A stretch of DNA of 64,000 bases from CBDFKB01 sp965248715 (GTDB lineage: Bacteria > Pseudomonadota > Alphaproteobacteria > Rhizobiales > Rhizobiaceae), in NCBI GenBank assembly GCA_965248715.1, contig CBDFKB010000008.1:682001-746000 (forward strand). The letters run 5' to 3'. The notes below the pieces were generated by a model. That model was not told the DNA's origin and made no database searches. It saw only the letters and a program-made list of their open reading frames with translations. Both the position numbers and the translations under genes were made by a program. Numbering within the stretch: position 1 is the stretch's first letter; each line of letters starts with the position of its first letter. Shown here one piece after another: positions 7,696-16,400 of the stretch.

Positions 7696-8355
7696 ATGAT
7701 CTCTAAAGAACAACTGCGAGCAGCAAGAGCCCTGGCCGGACTGGAACAGAAAATCGTTGCCAGCAATATCGGCGTCGACCCGAAAACAATTTCCAATATC
7801 GAAAGCGGTAAAGGTGATGTTTCAAGCCCGCACGCCACAAGCCTGGTAAAATTCTATCAATCACGCGGCATAGAGTTTACCGATCACAACGGGGTAAGAC
7901 AAAGCCCATCCGGTATACGAATCTATCGCGGTAATGCCGAGTTTCGTCAGTTCTATGATGATCTCTATGAAACCGCCAGAACCGTCGGCGGTGATATGTG
8001 TTTGTATAATGCCGCATCCGCATTGGTCATTGGCGCGCTTGGCGAGGACTATGTAAAAATCCAGCAAGAGCGCATGCTGGCGTTGAAAGAGAAGAATTCT
8101 GACAAATATACCTACAGAGTGATTTTTGCCGAAGGCGACGGCACCTTCTTTGGTGAGAGTTATAGCGAATACCGCTGGATTAACCCCGAGCATTTCAATG
8201 ACACGGCAACCTTTGTCTATGGCGACAAGGTTGGCATCGCTACTTTCGAAGACAATGACGTTAATGTTGTTGTGGTGAAGAATACGGGATTTGCTGACTC
8301 CCTGAAAAAGCAGTTTGGCATGCTTTGGCAAATGACATTTGAGCCGAAGCCATGA
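7696..8355 (+). CDS. XRE helix-turn-helix protein with C-terminal sensor-like domain
   Basis: 219 residues. Residues 3-60 are a XRE helix-turn-helix (LRAARALAGLEQKIVASNIG, then VDPKTISNIESGKGD). From about residue 70 a separate domain follows (IRIYRGNAEFRQFYDDLYET through to the end) that has the length and alternating strand pattern of a ligand-sensing domain; I do not recognise the family. The stop overlaps the start of the GNAT gene by 4 bases (ATGA), so the two are translationally coupled. The regulator probably controls the pair through the divergent spacer upstream. Confidence 0.75.
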   Translation: MISKEQLRAARALAGLEQKIVASNIGVDPKTISNIESGKGDVSSPHATSLVKFYQSRGIEFTDHNGVRQSPSGIRIYRGNAEFRQFYDDLYETARTVGGDMCLYNAASALVIGALGEDYVKIQQERMLALKEKNSDKYTYRVIFAEGDGTFFGESYSEYRWINPEHFNDTATFVYGDKVGIATFEDNDVNVVVVKNTGFADSLKKQFGMLWQMTFEPKP

Positions 8356-9050
8356 CCGGCAAGATTAAGCGGACGCATTTTGCTAGATACCGGCATGGGT
8401 TTAACGAAAACGGTATTATCAAGACAAACTCATTGAGAGAATTAACGCCAACACCGCAGCGCATTGTCGAGCGGGTATCACGCATTCCCTGGAACTGGAT
8501 CAACAAGAAAATTTATGATCCTGACATATTGCAGAATCGAATTGTCGAACAGCGAATGCGGCTATTTGATTTGCTCGACCACAGTAAGGATGGTGTCAAG
8601 GATGGCGGCAAGGATAGCGATGAGAATGTTGGCTATGTCATTGCCGTTGATCCAGACATCGATATTCGCCGTTCTTTCCTAAACGCAATGGCGTGCACTA
8701 ATCCGGTTGAGATTGAAAACATCGCCCTGTTTCCCACGCAGGCAGGCAGGGGACGGGGCCGTAGTTTTCTCAACTTGATAGAGGCGAGACTATTTTCAGA
8801 TGGCCACGACCTGACATATCTCAATACCAGTGAAACCAACTTCCCAACCCTGCCAGGATTCTACACCCGCGCCGGCATGATCTGTCTTGGACAAGATGAG
8901 GTCGTCGACTTCAACGACAGACAGCGTTCCCCTGTTGATTGGCCAAAAGTCGAAGGACCGCAAGTTGAATGTCGACAAATTGTAAAATTCCCTGATCGTC
9001 ACGCAAGACCGCAACCTCAAAAGGGCGCGCTCATATCTCGGCTTCCGTAA
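8352..9050 (+). CDS. GNAT-family acetyltransferase (large)
   Basis: 232 residues, coupled to the upstream XRE gene through ATGA. The acetyl-CoA binding motif is visible as ENIALFPTQAGRGRGRSFLN with the Q/RxxGxG/A loop (QAGRGRG). Downstream is NTSETNFPTLPGFYTRAGMI, which matches GNAT motif B (N-x-x-A/F-x-x-F/Y-Y-x-x-x-G). The substrate is unknown; the extra N-terminal 90 residues and a Pro-rich C-terminal tail make it longer than a typical GNAT. A regulator-plus-acetyltransferase pair resembles GNAT toxin-antitoxin units in layout, but the regulator is larger than usual antitoxins. Confidence 0.75.
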   Translation: MTGKIKRTHFARYRHGFNENGIIKTNSLRELTPTPQRIVERVSRIPWNWINKKIYDPDILQNRIVEQRMRLFDLLDHSKDGVKDGGKDSDENVGYVIAVDPDIDIRRSFLNAMACTNPVEIENIALFPTQAGRGRGRSFLNLIEARLFSDGHDLTYLNTSETNFPTLPGFYTRAGMICLGQDEVVDFNDRQRSPVDWPKVEGPQVECRQIVKFPDRHARPQPQKGALISRLP

Positions 9051-9559
9051 ATAGTTCCAATCGTGGCGATCTTTGGTCTACTGCATTTGTATGTTCTCGC
9101 TCGCGGCAATTCTTCGCTTTGCTCAGGCCGGCGCGGGCGCGGCGCATAAGCGCCGGTTCGCTCTTCGCGAACTACAAATAGATTAAATTCAATTGCAACT
9201 GGTATAATACCTTATGGCGCAAGTAATAATCCCCAGTATATCATCTAAGTACCACGTCACACGCAACCAGGACCCTGGTTTGTCACGTCAAAAGTCGCGT
9301 CTGGCGTGATCGCCGCAATCGCGATGATACGTCAGACGTGTCAAATGCTGCGGCATATCGTTTTCTCTTGAAGGCACTTTCCTGCCTGTCACACAATTGG
9401 GCGGTGGTTGAACATCTTTCGTTCGATCACACCCAATCGGTCTTTGTGCCTGTTCCCCACGCACAAAGGCATGACCGGGCCCAAAAACCGGGGGAGAGCG
9501 GACTAGCGCCAGCATAGAGGGTGTCACCTTCTCCCCCGGCCTAATTTTGAAATGACGAG
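9051..9559. other. Gene-free stretch with several hairpins
   Basis: No supportable gene in about 500 bp. It contains one copy of a G+C-rich dispersed repeat (about 9098-9178) and three clear stem-loops: CGTCTG...CAGACG near 9299-9339, CTTTGTGC...GCACAAAG (9442-9468), and a 10-bp stem CCGGGGGAGA/TCTCCCCCGG (9488-9497 with 9530-9539) just before the next gene. Confidence 0.6.
9098..9178. repeat. G+C-rich dispersed repeat, copy 1
   Basis: Sequence running from GCGGCAATTCTTCGCTTTGC through GCGCCGGTTCGCTCTTCGCG. It is the reverse complement of a repeat at about 10000-10072 and is related to one at 37838-37930. Confidence 0.6.
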
Positions 9560-9970
9560 ATGATGCAAGAGGAAAAAGATATTGAGTTGTTCATTGGCAA
9601 ACGGGTGAAAATGGCCCGTAACAAAAGCCGCCAGACGCAGAAGAATGCGGCGAAAGTGCTGGGCGTATCGTTCCAACAGTTCCAAAAATACGAAAATGCC
9701 ACAAACAGATTATCCGCCGCCGATCTACTAAAACTGTCGGTGTTTTTTGATGTGTCCATCGACTTTTTGTTTCAGGATGCGCGGGCCGCATTGACCGGTA
9801 AGCCGCTGCCATCATCCGGGCAACAAGAGCAAGCACGCAATCTCAAAGAACAGACCATCTTCGCCTATGGCCTTGTCATCAGCGCTATCGCCGACAAGAA
9901 GTTTCGTGATGGAATTCTCAGCCTTGCCAAACGCCATACCAAACTATGCGGCGAGGCAAGCGATGATTGA
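9560..9970 (+). CDS. XRE-family regulator, phage/plasmid type
   Basis: 136 residues. The helix-turn-helix reads KMARNKSRQTQKNAAKVLG followed by VSFQQFQKYENATNRLSAAD, the form common in alphaproteobacterial XRE proteins, then LSVFFDVSIDFLF. The C-terminal third is unique. ATG 9560 and ATG 9563 are both usable. It is preceded by a strong 10-bp hairpin that could be an operator or terminator. Confidence 0.85.
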   Translation: MMQEEKDIELFIGKRVKMARNKSRQTQKNAAKVLGVSFQQFQKYENATNRLSAADLLKLSVFFDVSIDFLFQDARAALTGKPLPSSGQQEQARNLKEQTIFAYGLVISAIADKKFRDGILSLAKRHTKLCGEASDD

Positions 9971-9999
9971 TCCCAGCCGCAATCGAACCCCGCCCAATA

Positions 10000-10072
10000 G
10001 AAGGTCGATAGTTCGCGAAGCGCGAACCGGCGCCTATGCGCTGCGCAGGCCCGGGCGATGCGAGGAACAGCC
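10000..10072. repeat. G+C-rich dispersed repeat, copy 2 (inverted relative to copy 1)
   Basis: GTTCGCGAAGCGCGAACCGG through GGGCGATGCGAGGAACAGCC. The last bases GAGGAACAGCC abut the ATG of the next gene and may supply its ribosome binding site (GAGGA). The copy at 37838-37930, read on its minus strand, ends with the same GAGGAACAGCC before a GTGAG. Confidence 0.65.
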
Positions 10073-10357
10073 ATGAGCCGGAAAACCAAAAAGCAGTCCG
10101 ACAAAAGCCACTGCGCTTGGGATGACAACAGCGATCCACCACCACACTTTTTCCCTGGCTCCACCGTGAGAATGAAAGCCTATTTCTGGCATCGGCTGAT
10201 GGTCGAAAAACTTGACCCACAAGAAGCCGTCCACCGCTACATCTCGCAGATGCCAAACTCTCAAATTGAACAGGAGTTCATGGCGTTGCTAATCGAGGGC
10301 GTTGAGGAAAATCTGAACAATTTTCTCGTTACCGATGTTATTCGCACTGCTATTTAG
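10073..10357 (+). CDS. Hypothetical small protein
   Basis: 94 residues from ATG 10073 (MSRKTKKQSDKSH...). GAGGAA from the dispersed repeat lies 7 bases upstream, which decides this start over the one at 10058. The body is helical (FWHRLMVEKLDPQEAVHRY, FMALLIEGVEENLNNFL) with a basic N-terminus. No family recognised. Confidence 0.5.
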   Translation: MSRKTKKQSDKSHCAWDDNSDPPPHFFPGSTVRMKAYFWHRLMVEKLDPQEAVHRYISQMPNSQIEQEFMALLIEGVEENLNNFLVTDVIRTAI

Positions 10358-10785
10358 CACTGCCATGCTTTTCCCGTGCAGAATGGTTTTACAGGCATGG
10401 TCCGGCAACGGATGATGCAATGCTAATGCTTTCTCGATTGGCACAACAGATCAGGACGCAACTTGTTCCGGCTTTGCAAAAACAACCGACGCGGCCCATG
10501 GGTAAATCGCGCCAGCTTCGGCATCAGCTTCGCAAGCGCTAATTGAAAGACGAAAAGCAGAGCGCCGACCCACAGCAAAGCAATACGGCACATGCACCGC
10601 AAGCAACGCACAGCACAGGCCGAAAAAACAAAGCGAATCACAAAAGCAGCGGCGAGCGAAAGGCAAACCGCAACAAGGACAAAAACGCGGACCGAAGCGA
10701 GAACCAAAACGCAAACGCGGCCCGCAAGCTGTGTTTTGTATTACAAAACCACTTGGCAAGGGGGCAAAGCCCCCGTTGCATCCCG
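10358..10785. other. Region with a K/R/N-rich open frame, gene status unclear
   Basis: A 40-residue frame at 10420-10542 (MLMLSRLAQQIRTQLVPALQ...) is followed by a long open stretch that translates to very basic low-complexity sequence, ending in GKGAKPPLHPVRRI across 10750-10800. The stem GGGGGC/GCCCCC (10760-10775) lies just before the group II intron start. This could be the degraded 3' end of a gene into which the intron inserted. Confidence 0.35.
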
Positions 10786-11015
10786 TGCGCCGGATTAACC
10801 GGCAAGGAGTAGATGGTGAAAGTCCATTACAATGAAGGTCTGGCGAACCACATTGTTCCCCGAGCCGTGCGTGGCAGTCCGCGAGGGCTGTGGCGAAGCG
10901 TCGGCAGGGGTATGTGCAGGCTGGCAGGTCAAAGCCGCGAAAGAACGGAAGTTTCGGATGCCGACGTCTTGGGATATGCGGAAGGCAATACGGATGGGTG
11001 CGTTATACGCTAGAG
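10786..11015 (+). ncRNA. 5' fragment of a bacterial group II intron
   Basis: The sequence starts GTGCGCC, matching the group II 5' consensus GUGYG. It continues with blocks that I recognise from domain I of proteobacterial group II introns: GATGGTGAAAGTCCATTACA, then GAACCACATTGTTCCCCGAG, CGAAGCGTCGGCAGGGGTAT, AGCCGCGAAAGAACGG and GCGGAAGGCAATACGGATGG. The match ends near 11015. There is no intron-encoded reverse transcriptase and no domain V downstream, so it is truncated and presumably dead. It begins 11 bases after a GGGGGC/GCCCCC hairpin, a typical kind of insertion site for terminator-targeting introns. Confidence 0.8.
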
Positions 11016-11202
11016 TATCCGTTATGGTCAGTATGATTTTGCTCATCGTTTGCTCGATGTGCTCATTTTTCGGGTTCTACCGGTGGAAGATTTGATCGCA
11101 GTTGGCCAATTTGATTTGGCTCCACAGTCCTCTATTCGAGAAAATGTAAATAGACTAAAGTAGGCCCACATGTGAGCCCTGCAATTTGCATTGGAATGAT
11201 TA

Positions 11203-12657
11203 ATGAACGGGAATTACAGCACGTATTATGACACTGATTCCGTAGCATCAGCGGTGGAGGAAGACGGGCACCGTGAATTCATCGGGGGGTTGTGGGATGA
11301 ACTCGGTATATTACAATTGAACCTGCTCACCACATATGGCCTCGCTCCCGAACATCGCCTTCTCGATGTAGGTTGCGGCAGTTTGCGAGGAGGTATTCAC
11401 TTTGTACGCTTCCTAAATAGCTCATACTATTACGGCACTGATCTCAACCAGGCATTGCTGGACGCTGGCTATGAGCGAGAACTTGTTCCACTCGGGTTAC
11501 AAGAAAAACTGCCTAAGGAAAATCTCATAGCCGACACATCATTCGAATTCGGACAATTTAACAAATCGTTCGATCGTGCCCTGGCGTTCTCCGTATTTAC
11601 GCATCTGCAGCTGAACTCGATTCGGATCTGTCTGGAGAAGCTGGCCAAAGTCATGCGGCCGGATGGTATATTCCACGCTACTTTCTTTGAGCTCCCAAAA
11701 GGGGCAGAGTGCTTGTCAGACATTGAGCATCCACCTGGAGACATCGTTACGCATGGTGATGCCGATCCGTATCACTACCGCTTCGCAGATCTGCAATATG
11801 CGGCCGAAGGATTGCCGTGGCGGGTCGAGTATGTGGGAGAATTCGGCCATCCACGCGGACAAAGACTCGTCAATTTCGTCCGTCTTCCAGATGAAAGGGA
11901 CGACCGAGTTTCGGCATCGCAGCGCAGTTTGTCGGTCGAAGAAAGCAATCGGCTCCTGGCTGGTGACGACCACTACCGAGCCTATGTCGGTCCGCCTGAA
12001 CGTTATGACTTTATGAGCGCCACACAATTCGCTTTGCTGTTCCAGATGGGGATGAGGGATCGTGATAAGATACTGGATTTCGGTTGTGGTTCGTTGCGAC
12101 TTGGGCGCCTTCTTATCCCCTTTCTTCAGGCGGACCGCTATTTCGGGATCGATCCCAACAAATGGCTCATTGACGATGGTATCGAAAATGAGCTAGGCGC
12201 CGATATTGTCCGGATCAAGAGACCTCGCTTCGACTTCAATTGCGATTACAACTGCGAGGTATTTGGAACTAGATTCGACTTCATCATGGCGCAATCGATC
12301 GTCACGCATACGGGACGGAACTACATGAACGCCCTGTTCGCTTCGGTGGCGGGAAGCCTTGACGACGGCGGTCTGTTTCTGTTTTCTTATATCCGCTCGG
12401 ATGACGCCAATGCGGAGCTGCCAGCCGATGGCTGGCATTATCCGGGCTGCGTCGGTTACACCCAGCCTGCACTCGAACAGATGCTTGCCGCTCATGGCCT
12501 GAAATCGGTTGCTGTTCCTTGGTTTCATCCAGGCGCGGCATGGCATGCAGCGGCATTGACCAAAGAGGCATTGCCAGGTCGGGAGCAGCTGATGCTCCTC
12601 AATGGCGCGGTGTTGAGGGAGGAACAATGGAAAGCAAGTGCGTTGGGAGGCGTATGA
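11203..12657 (+). CDS. Tandem SAM-dependent methyltransferase (two class I domains)
   Basis: 484 residues made of two similar methyltransferase domains. Domain 1 (about 1-230) has motif I LLDVGCGSLRGGIHF, acidic motif II YYYGTDLNQ and a FDRALAFSVFTHL segment. Domain 2 (about 250-470) repeats this as ILDFGCGSLRLGRLL, YFGIDPNKW and FDFIMAQSIVTHTG. Class I methyltransferases with DxGCGxxRG bind SAM in this loop; the acceptor here is unknown. The start codon overlaps the next gene through ATGA at 12654, so the two products are made together. The DUF3604 partner suggests a role in cell-surface or secondary metabolite modification, which is inference. Confidence 0.85.
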   Translation: MNGNYSTYYDTDSVASAVEEDGHREFIGGLWDELGILQLNLLTTYGLAPEHRLLDVGCGSLRGGIHFVRFLNSSYYYGTDLNQALLDAGYERELVPLGLQEKLPKENLIADTSFEFGQFNKSFDRALAFSVFTHLQLNSIRICLEKLAKVMRPDGIFHATFFELPKGAECLSDIEHPPGDIVTHGDADPYHYRFADLQYAAEGLPWRVEYVGEFGHPRGQRLVNFVRLPDERDDRVSASQRSLSVEESNRLLAGDDHYRAYVGPPERYDFMSATQFALLFQMGMRDRDKILDFGCGSLRLGRLLIPFLQADRYFGIDPNKWLIDDGIENELGADIVRIKRPRFDFNCDYNCEVFGTRFDFIMAQSIVTHTGRNYMNALFASVAGSLDDGGLFLFSYIRSDDANAELPADGWHYPGCVGYTQPALEQMLAAHGLKSVAVPWFHPGAAWHAAALTKEALPGREQLMLLNGAVLREEQWKASALGGV

Positions 12658-14720
12658 AGAGAGCAAAGACCGAAGCTTTTTCGATCTTGTTGCGGTGGAA
12701 GATCGGGGAATTCGCCTGCGTCCTCGCTGCTGTGCTTTACGTTCTTCTGCAGACAGTGACAGCACACGAACTTGCCATGAAGGCAGAAAATCCTCGTGTG
12801 CGCATCCTCGACCACGAGGCTGCTGTGGAGCTTGGCCGGAAAGTGGGTGTAGGACGAACCGAAGCCCTTGTACCAGAAAACGGGCAACCTCTTGTCGCCG
12901 CCAGCTTCCAAGAATTCCGTTTTCGCTATACCGCTGGAAAGTGCCCTATAGAAGCCGGTGGTCACATCAGGATTGCCATGCGGCACGTCTCCCATTGGTC
13001 CCAGCCGCAGACCGGCGATGAAACACTTGCTGGTTATACCCGCGTCAGCGGATCGGGCGACGCGGTTTTGAAACTTGTGCCATGGCCAGAACGCACCGAT
13101 TACTTCGATCATTTCCTAGCAACTTTTCCCTGGCAGCGCACGATCGAAGTGCGGGTCGAAAGTGGTCGAGTGAACCCGGGCGATACCGTCGAGATCATCT
13201 ATGGCGATCGTTCGAAAGGTGCCGCCGGAGCGCAAATCCAAGCTTTCGAGGAACCGGCTTATGCCTTTCGCACCTATACGGCCTGCAATGCCAGCGCTCC
13301 TGCATTGCCCTCGAACGAGGTTGTTTATTCCATTGTCGGTGGGCCAGTGCATCATCTGTCGGTCGTGGCTCCGAGCCAGGTCGGCCCGCACGATGCCTTG
13401 ACGTTGACCATCCGTGCCGAGGACAAGTTCGGAAACCGGGCAAGGGACTATTCAAAGCGGCTGGAGATTTATAACGAGGACGGCGACGTGGTCACTAGCG
13501 CCAGCTTCTCGGTGAAGCATGCGGGCGTGCTCAAGCTCGAGATACCACGGCCAAACGGTGCCGGAGTTGCTCGTTTTCGGGTGTCGAGTGGCTCGTACAA
13601 CGCGCTCTCGAATCCGGTACGTTTCCTTGCGGCGAAAGACCGGAGACCAAAGATATATTGGGGCGATCTTCATGGCCATACGCTAAACAGTGACGGTCGT
13701 GGCACCGTTGCTGATTTCTACAAGTATTGCAGAGACGTGGCGGCGTTGGATTTTTGCGCCGTTACTGATCACGGGTTCATGATATCCGACAAAATGTGGC
13801 GACGAAGCAAGCAAATCACAGAGGCGTTCAATCAAGCCGGAAGCTTCGTTACTGTCCAAGCCTATGAGTGGTCCGGAATGACCGAAGTCGGTGGTGATCA
13901 CAATGTCTATTTCCGCACCTCCGACCCCAAAATTTTACGCGCGCGCTCCTACTACGACTACCGCAATCAGCAAGCGTACCACGGCCTAGAGCCGCAAGTG
14001 AATTTTATTGAGGACCTGTATTCCACTCTGCTCGCGACCTACCCAAGGGGGGATGTGCTCGCCATTCCACATTTCGGAGGGCGCCAAGCAAACCCATCCT
14101 GGCATGACCCAAGAGTGGAGCGTCTGGTCGAGGTCTACTCCGAGCATCGCCGGGTTCTTGATTGGGCTTATGGGTTTCTCAAGCGCGGATATAGACTGGG
14201 CATTATCGCAAGCACGGACAATCACACCGGCAGGCCCGGATACGGCTTTCTGATCAATCCGTTTGAGGCGGGAAATGACGTTGAGGTCGGCGCGGCCATG
14301 GTTGCGGTCAAAGCTGAGGAGCTGTCACGGGACGCGATTTTTAGTGGTCTCTACAGCCGAAAGACCTATGCAACCACAGGCGATCGAATTTTGCTAGATG
14401 TCAAATGGGGTGACGCGCACATGGGAGAAGAGGTCACGGCCCCGGAACCACGCCCGTTTAAAGTCGCCGTTACCGGAACCGCGCGGATCAAGAGAGTCGA
14501 GATACTCCGCGATGCCCAGGTGGTAGCCTCGTTTCCTTACAACAAGGAAAGAGTAGAATTGTCTTGGACCGATCCGGCACCGAAGAGGGTCGGAGAGACA
14601 ACCGCCTATTGGGTACGGGTGGTCCAGAACAATAGCGAAGAGGCAGTATCGAGCCCGATTTGGTGGACTCGCACCAAGTTAGATGCATCCGTTTGGTTTT
14701 CGGACAAGGTAGAGGAATGA
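12654..14720 (+). CDS. DUF3604 domain protein, exported (PHP-like metal site)
   Basis: 688 residues from ATG 12654, coupled to the methyltransferase (ATGA) with GGGAGG upstream; ATG 12627 is an alternative. Residues 10-45 form a hydrophobic signal/anchor (FACVLAAVLYVLLQTVTA). The core is DUF3604: IYWGDLHGHTLNSDG, then FCAVTDHGFM, QAYEWSGM with a following DHNVYF, LAIPHFGG and GIIASTDNHTG. These His/Asp clusters resemble the metal ligands of PHP-type phosphoesterases. An N-terminal beta-rich region precedes it (about 60-330). The enzymatic activity of the family is not established, so hydrolase is only a suggestion. It probably acts in the periplasm. Confidence 0.85.
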   Translation: MKRAKTEAFSILLRWKIGEFACVLAAVLYVLLQTVTAHELAMKAENPRVRILDHEAAVELGRKVGVGRTEALVPENGQPLVAASFQEFRFRYTAGKCPIEAGGHIRIAMRHVSHWSQPQTGDETLAGYTRVSGSGDAVLKLVPWPERTDYFDHFLATFPWQRTIEVRVESGRVNPGDTVEIIYGDRSKGAAGAQIQAFEEPAYAFRTYTACNASAPALPSNEVVYSIVGGPVHHLSVVAPSQVGPHDALTLTIRAEDKFGNRARDYSKRLEIYNEDGDVVTSASFSVKHAGVLKLEIPRPNGAGVARFRVSSGSYNALSNPVRFLAAKDRRPKIYWGDLHGHTLNSDGRGTVADFYKYCRDVAALDFCAVTDHGFMISDKMWRRSKQITEAFNQAGSFVTVQAYEWSGMTEVGGDHNVYFRTSDPKILRARSYYDYRNQQAYHGLEPQVNFIEDLYSTLLATYPRGDVLAIPHFGGRQANPSWHDPRVERLVEVYSEHRRVLDWAYGFLKRGYRLGIIASTDNHTGRPGYGFLINPFEAGNDVEVGAAMVAVKAEELSRDAIFSGLYSRKTYATTGDRILLDVKWGDAHMGEEVTAPEPRPFKVAVTGTARIKRVEILRDAQVVASFPYNKERVELSWTDPAPKRVGETTAYWVRVVQNNSEEAVSSPIWWTRTKLDASVWFSDKVEE

Positions 14721-15133
14721 CTGTTCTCCGTCAGCGCCAATGGAACAAGCCAGGCTGATTGCTTAAAAAGTGTTCAGTCCCGGTATTTGATGGATCGGAT
14801 TTAGGTTGAATTTTTCTGACTCGTTTGTCCAGATTTTGCAGATGTATTCATATGGAGTTAACCCCCTGAGAGTTTTGAGGTGTCGGGCGTAACTGTAGGC
14901 GTTTGTGAAGTCGTTGAGATGATCTTGTAGCTGTTCGCGGTTATCATAATGGTATCGCTTGACGGTCGCTTCTTTGATGGTCCGATTCATCTGCCCGACC
15001 TGGCCGTTTGTCCAAGGGTGGCGGATTTTTGTGAGCCGACGCTCGATCCCATTTTCGCGACAACGCATGTCGAACATGTGGGTCATATAGGTTGCCGTTG
15101 GCCCGTCTTTGTAGCGAGGCGGGAATGTAAACT

Positions 15134-16400
15134 GGACCCTTCTAAGTACCTATGCAAATCACCTGTTCTATGATTCACTGGGCGTATGGCTCAAAAGAAT
15201 TTATTTGGAATAGACAATCAACTGAAACGCCTGAGTGATTTGGGTGATCAACTGGAAACTTTGGATACGGTCGTTGACTTTGAGGTCTTTCGACCGGATT
15301 TGATCATGGCTTTGCATCGCAGTAATGGCTCGAAGGGCGGTCGTCCACCCTATGACGTTGTCACGATGTTCAAAATACTGGTCATACAGGCGATGAATGA
15401 TTTGTCTGATGAGCGTCTTGAATTCCTGATCAATGATCGGCTGTCGTTCATGCGGTTTTTGGGGTTTGAACCTGGCCAGCGGATGCCGGACGCACGCACC
15501 ATATGGCTCTACCGCGATCTTCTGACCCGGGCCGATGCGATTGATACCTTGTTCCAAAAATGTGACGCGATGATTACTGAAAAGGGCTATTTGGCAATGG
15601 GTGGCCAGATCGCGGATGCCACAATTGTACCTGCTCCCAAACAGCGATTGAAGGATGAAGAGAAGGCTCAGATCAAAGAAGGCAAAAGTGCTGACGAGAT
15701 TTGGGGCAACTCCCACAAGGCACGTCACAAAGACACCGATGCGCGCTGGTCGATCAAATATTCCAGGGCCAAAACTGCCGCCGATGGCAGCAAGAAGGCC
15801 GGGCATGTGGATATTGCCATTCCCGCATTTGGTTTTAAAAATCACATCGCCACAGATCGGCGCTTTGGTTTTATCCGTGGCTTTGAAGTCACCGGGGCCT
15901 CTGCTTATGACGGCCGGTATTTGCGTGATGTTCTCAGCAAAGATAATACGGCATCAGATGTGTGGGCTGACAGTGCTTATCGCTCAAAGAAGAATGAAAC
16001 ATGGCTGGTAAACAATGGGTTCAAATCCCGCATCCACCAAAAGAAACCAAAGGGTCGCCCCATGCCACAGCGGACAAGAATAGCCAATGCAAAACGCTCA
16101 AGCGTTCGTTCCAAAGTCGAGCATGTGTTTGGCGATCAGAAAAACCGCATGGGCCTGTTTGTCAGAACCATCGGTATAGCTCGTGCGAAAGTCAAAATCG
16201 GCATGATCAATATCGCCTATAACATGCGTCGCCTGATCTATCACGAAAGACTGAACGCAGCATAAGTGTGTCCAAAATCTACCAAAATGGCTCAAACCGA
16301 CAGGGTTTGGGCAAACTCCTTTGCCCCGTAGGGAAACGGTAATTCCAAAAACCAGTAAATCAAGCCGTCATCGCTAATTCGCCGGTTAATAGAACCCTCC
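15134..16400 (+). mobile_element. IS5-family element 1, intact, inserted in the IS481 element
   Basis: 1267 bp. The ends are GGACCCTTCTAAGTACC (left) and, read inward from the right, GGAGGGTTCTATTAACC. The 4-bp target duplication AACT is at 15130-15133 and 16401-16404. One full-length transposase gene is inside. Confidence 0.9.
15186..16265 (+). CDS. IS5-family transposase (full length)
   Basis: 359 residues, uninterrupted. Recognisable IS5-type blocks include the N-terminal GGRPPYDVVTMFKILVIQAM followed by DLSDERLEFL, the first catalytic Asp in GGQIADATIVPAPKQR, the second in DVWADSAYRS, and the third acidic residue in SVRSKVEHVFGDQKNRMGLF. These match the D-D-E arrangement of the family. 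The right-hand 130 bp after the stop belongs to the element. This copy looks active, and its ends resemble those of the 142-bp MITEs in the window, so it could be the source of their mobilization. Confidence 0.92.
   Translation: MAQKNLFGIDNQLKRLSDLGDQLETLDTVVDFEVFRPDLIMALHRSNGSKGGRPPYDVVTMFKILVIQAMNDLSDERLEFLINDRLSFMRFLGFEPGQRMPDARTIWLYRDLLTRADAIDTLFQKCDAMITEKGYLAMGGQIADATIVPAPKQRLKDEEKAQIKEGKSADEIWGNSHKARHKDTDARWSIKYSRAKTAADGSKKAGHVDIAIPAFGFKNHIATDRRFGFIRGFEVTGASAYDGRYLRDVLSKDNTASDVWADSAYRSKKNETWLVNNGFKSRIHQKKPKGRPMPQRTRIANAKRSSVRSKVEHVFGDQKNRMGLFVRTIGIARAKVKIGMINIAYNMRRLIYHERLNAA

Noticed and set aside
10423..10707. Hydrophobic minus-strand frame of 94 residues
   Set aside because: It is the complement of a Lys/Arg/Asn-rich tract, has no ribosome site and no family features; hydrophobicity is a by-product of composition.
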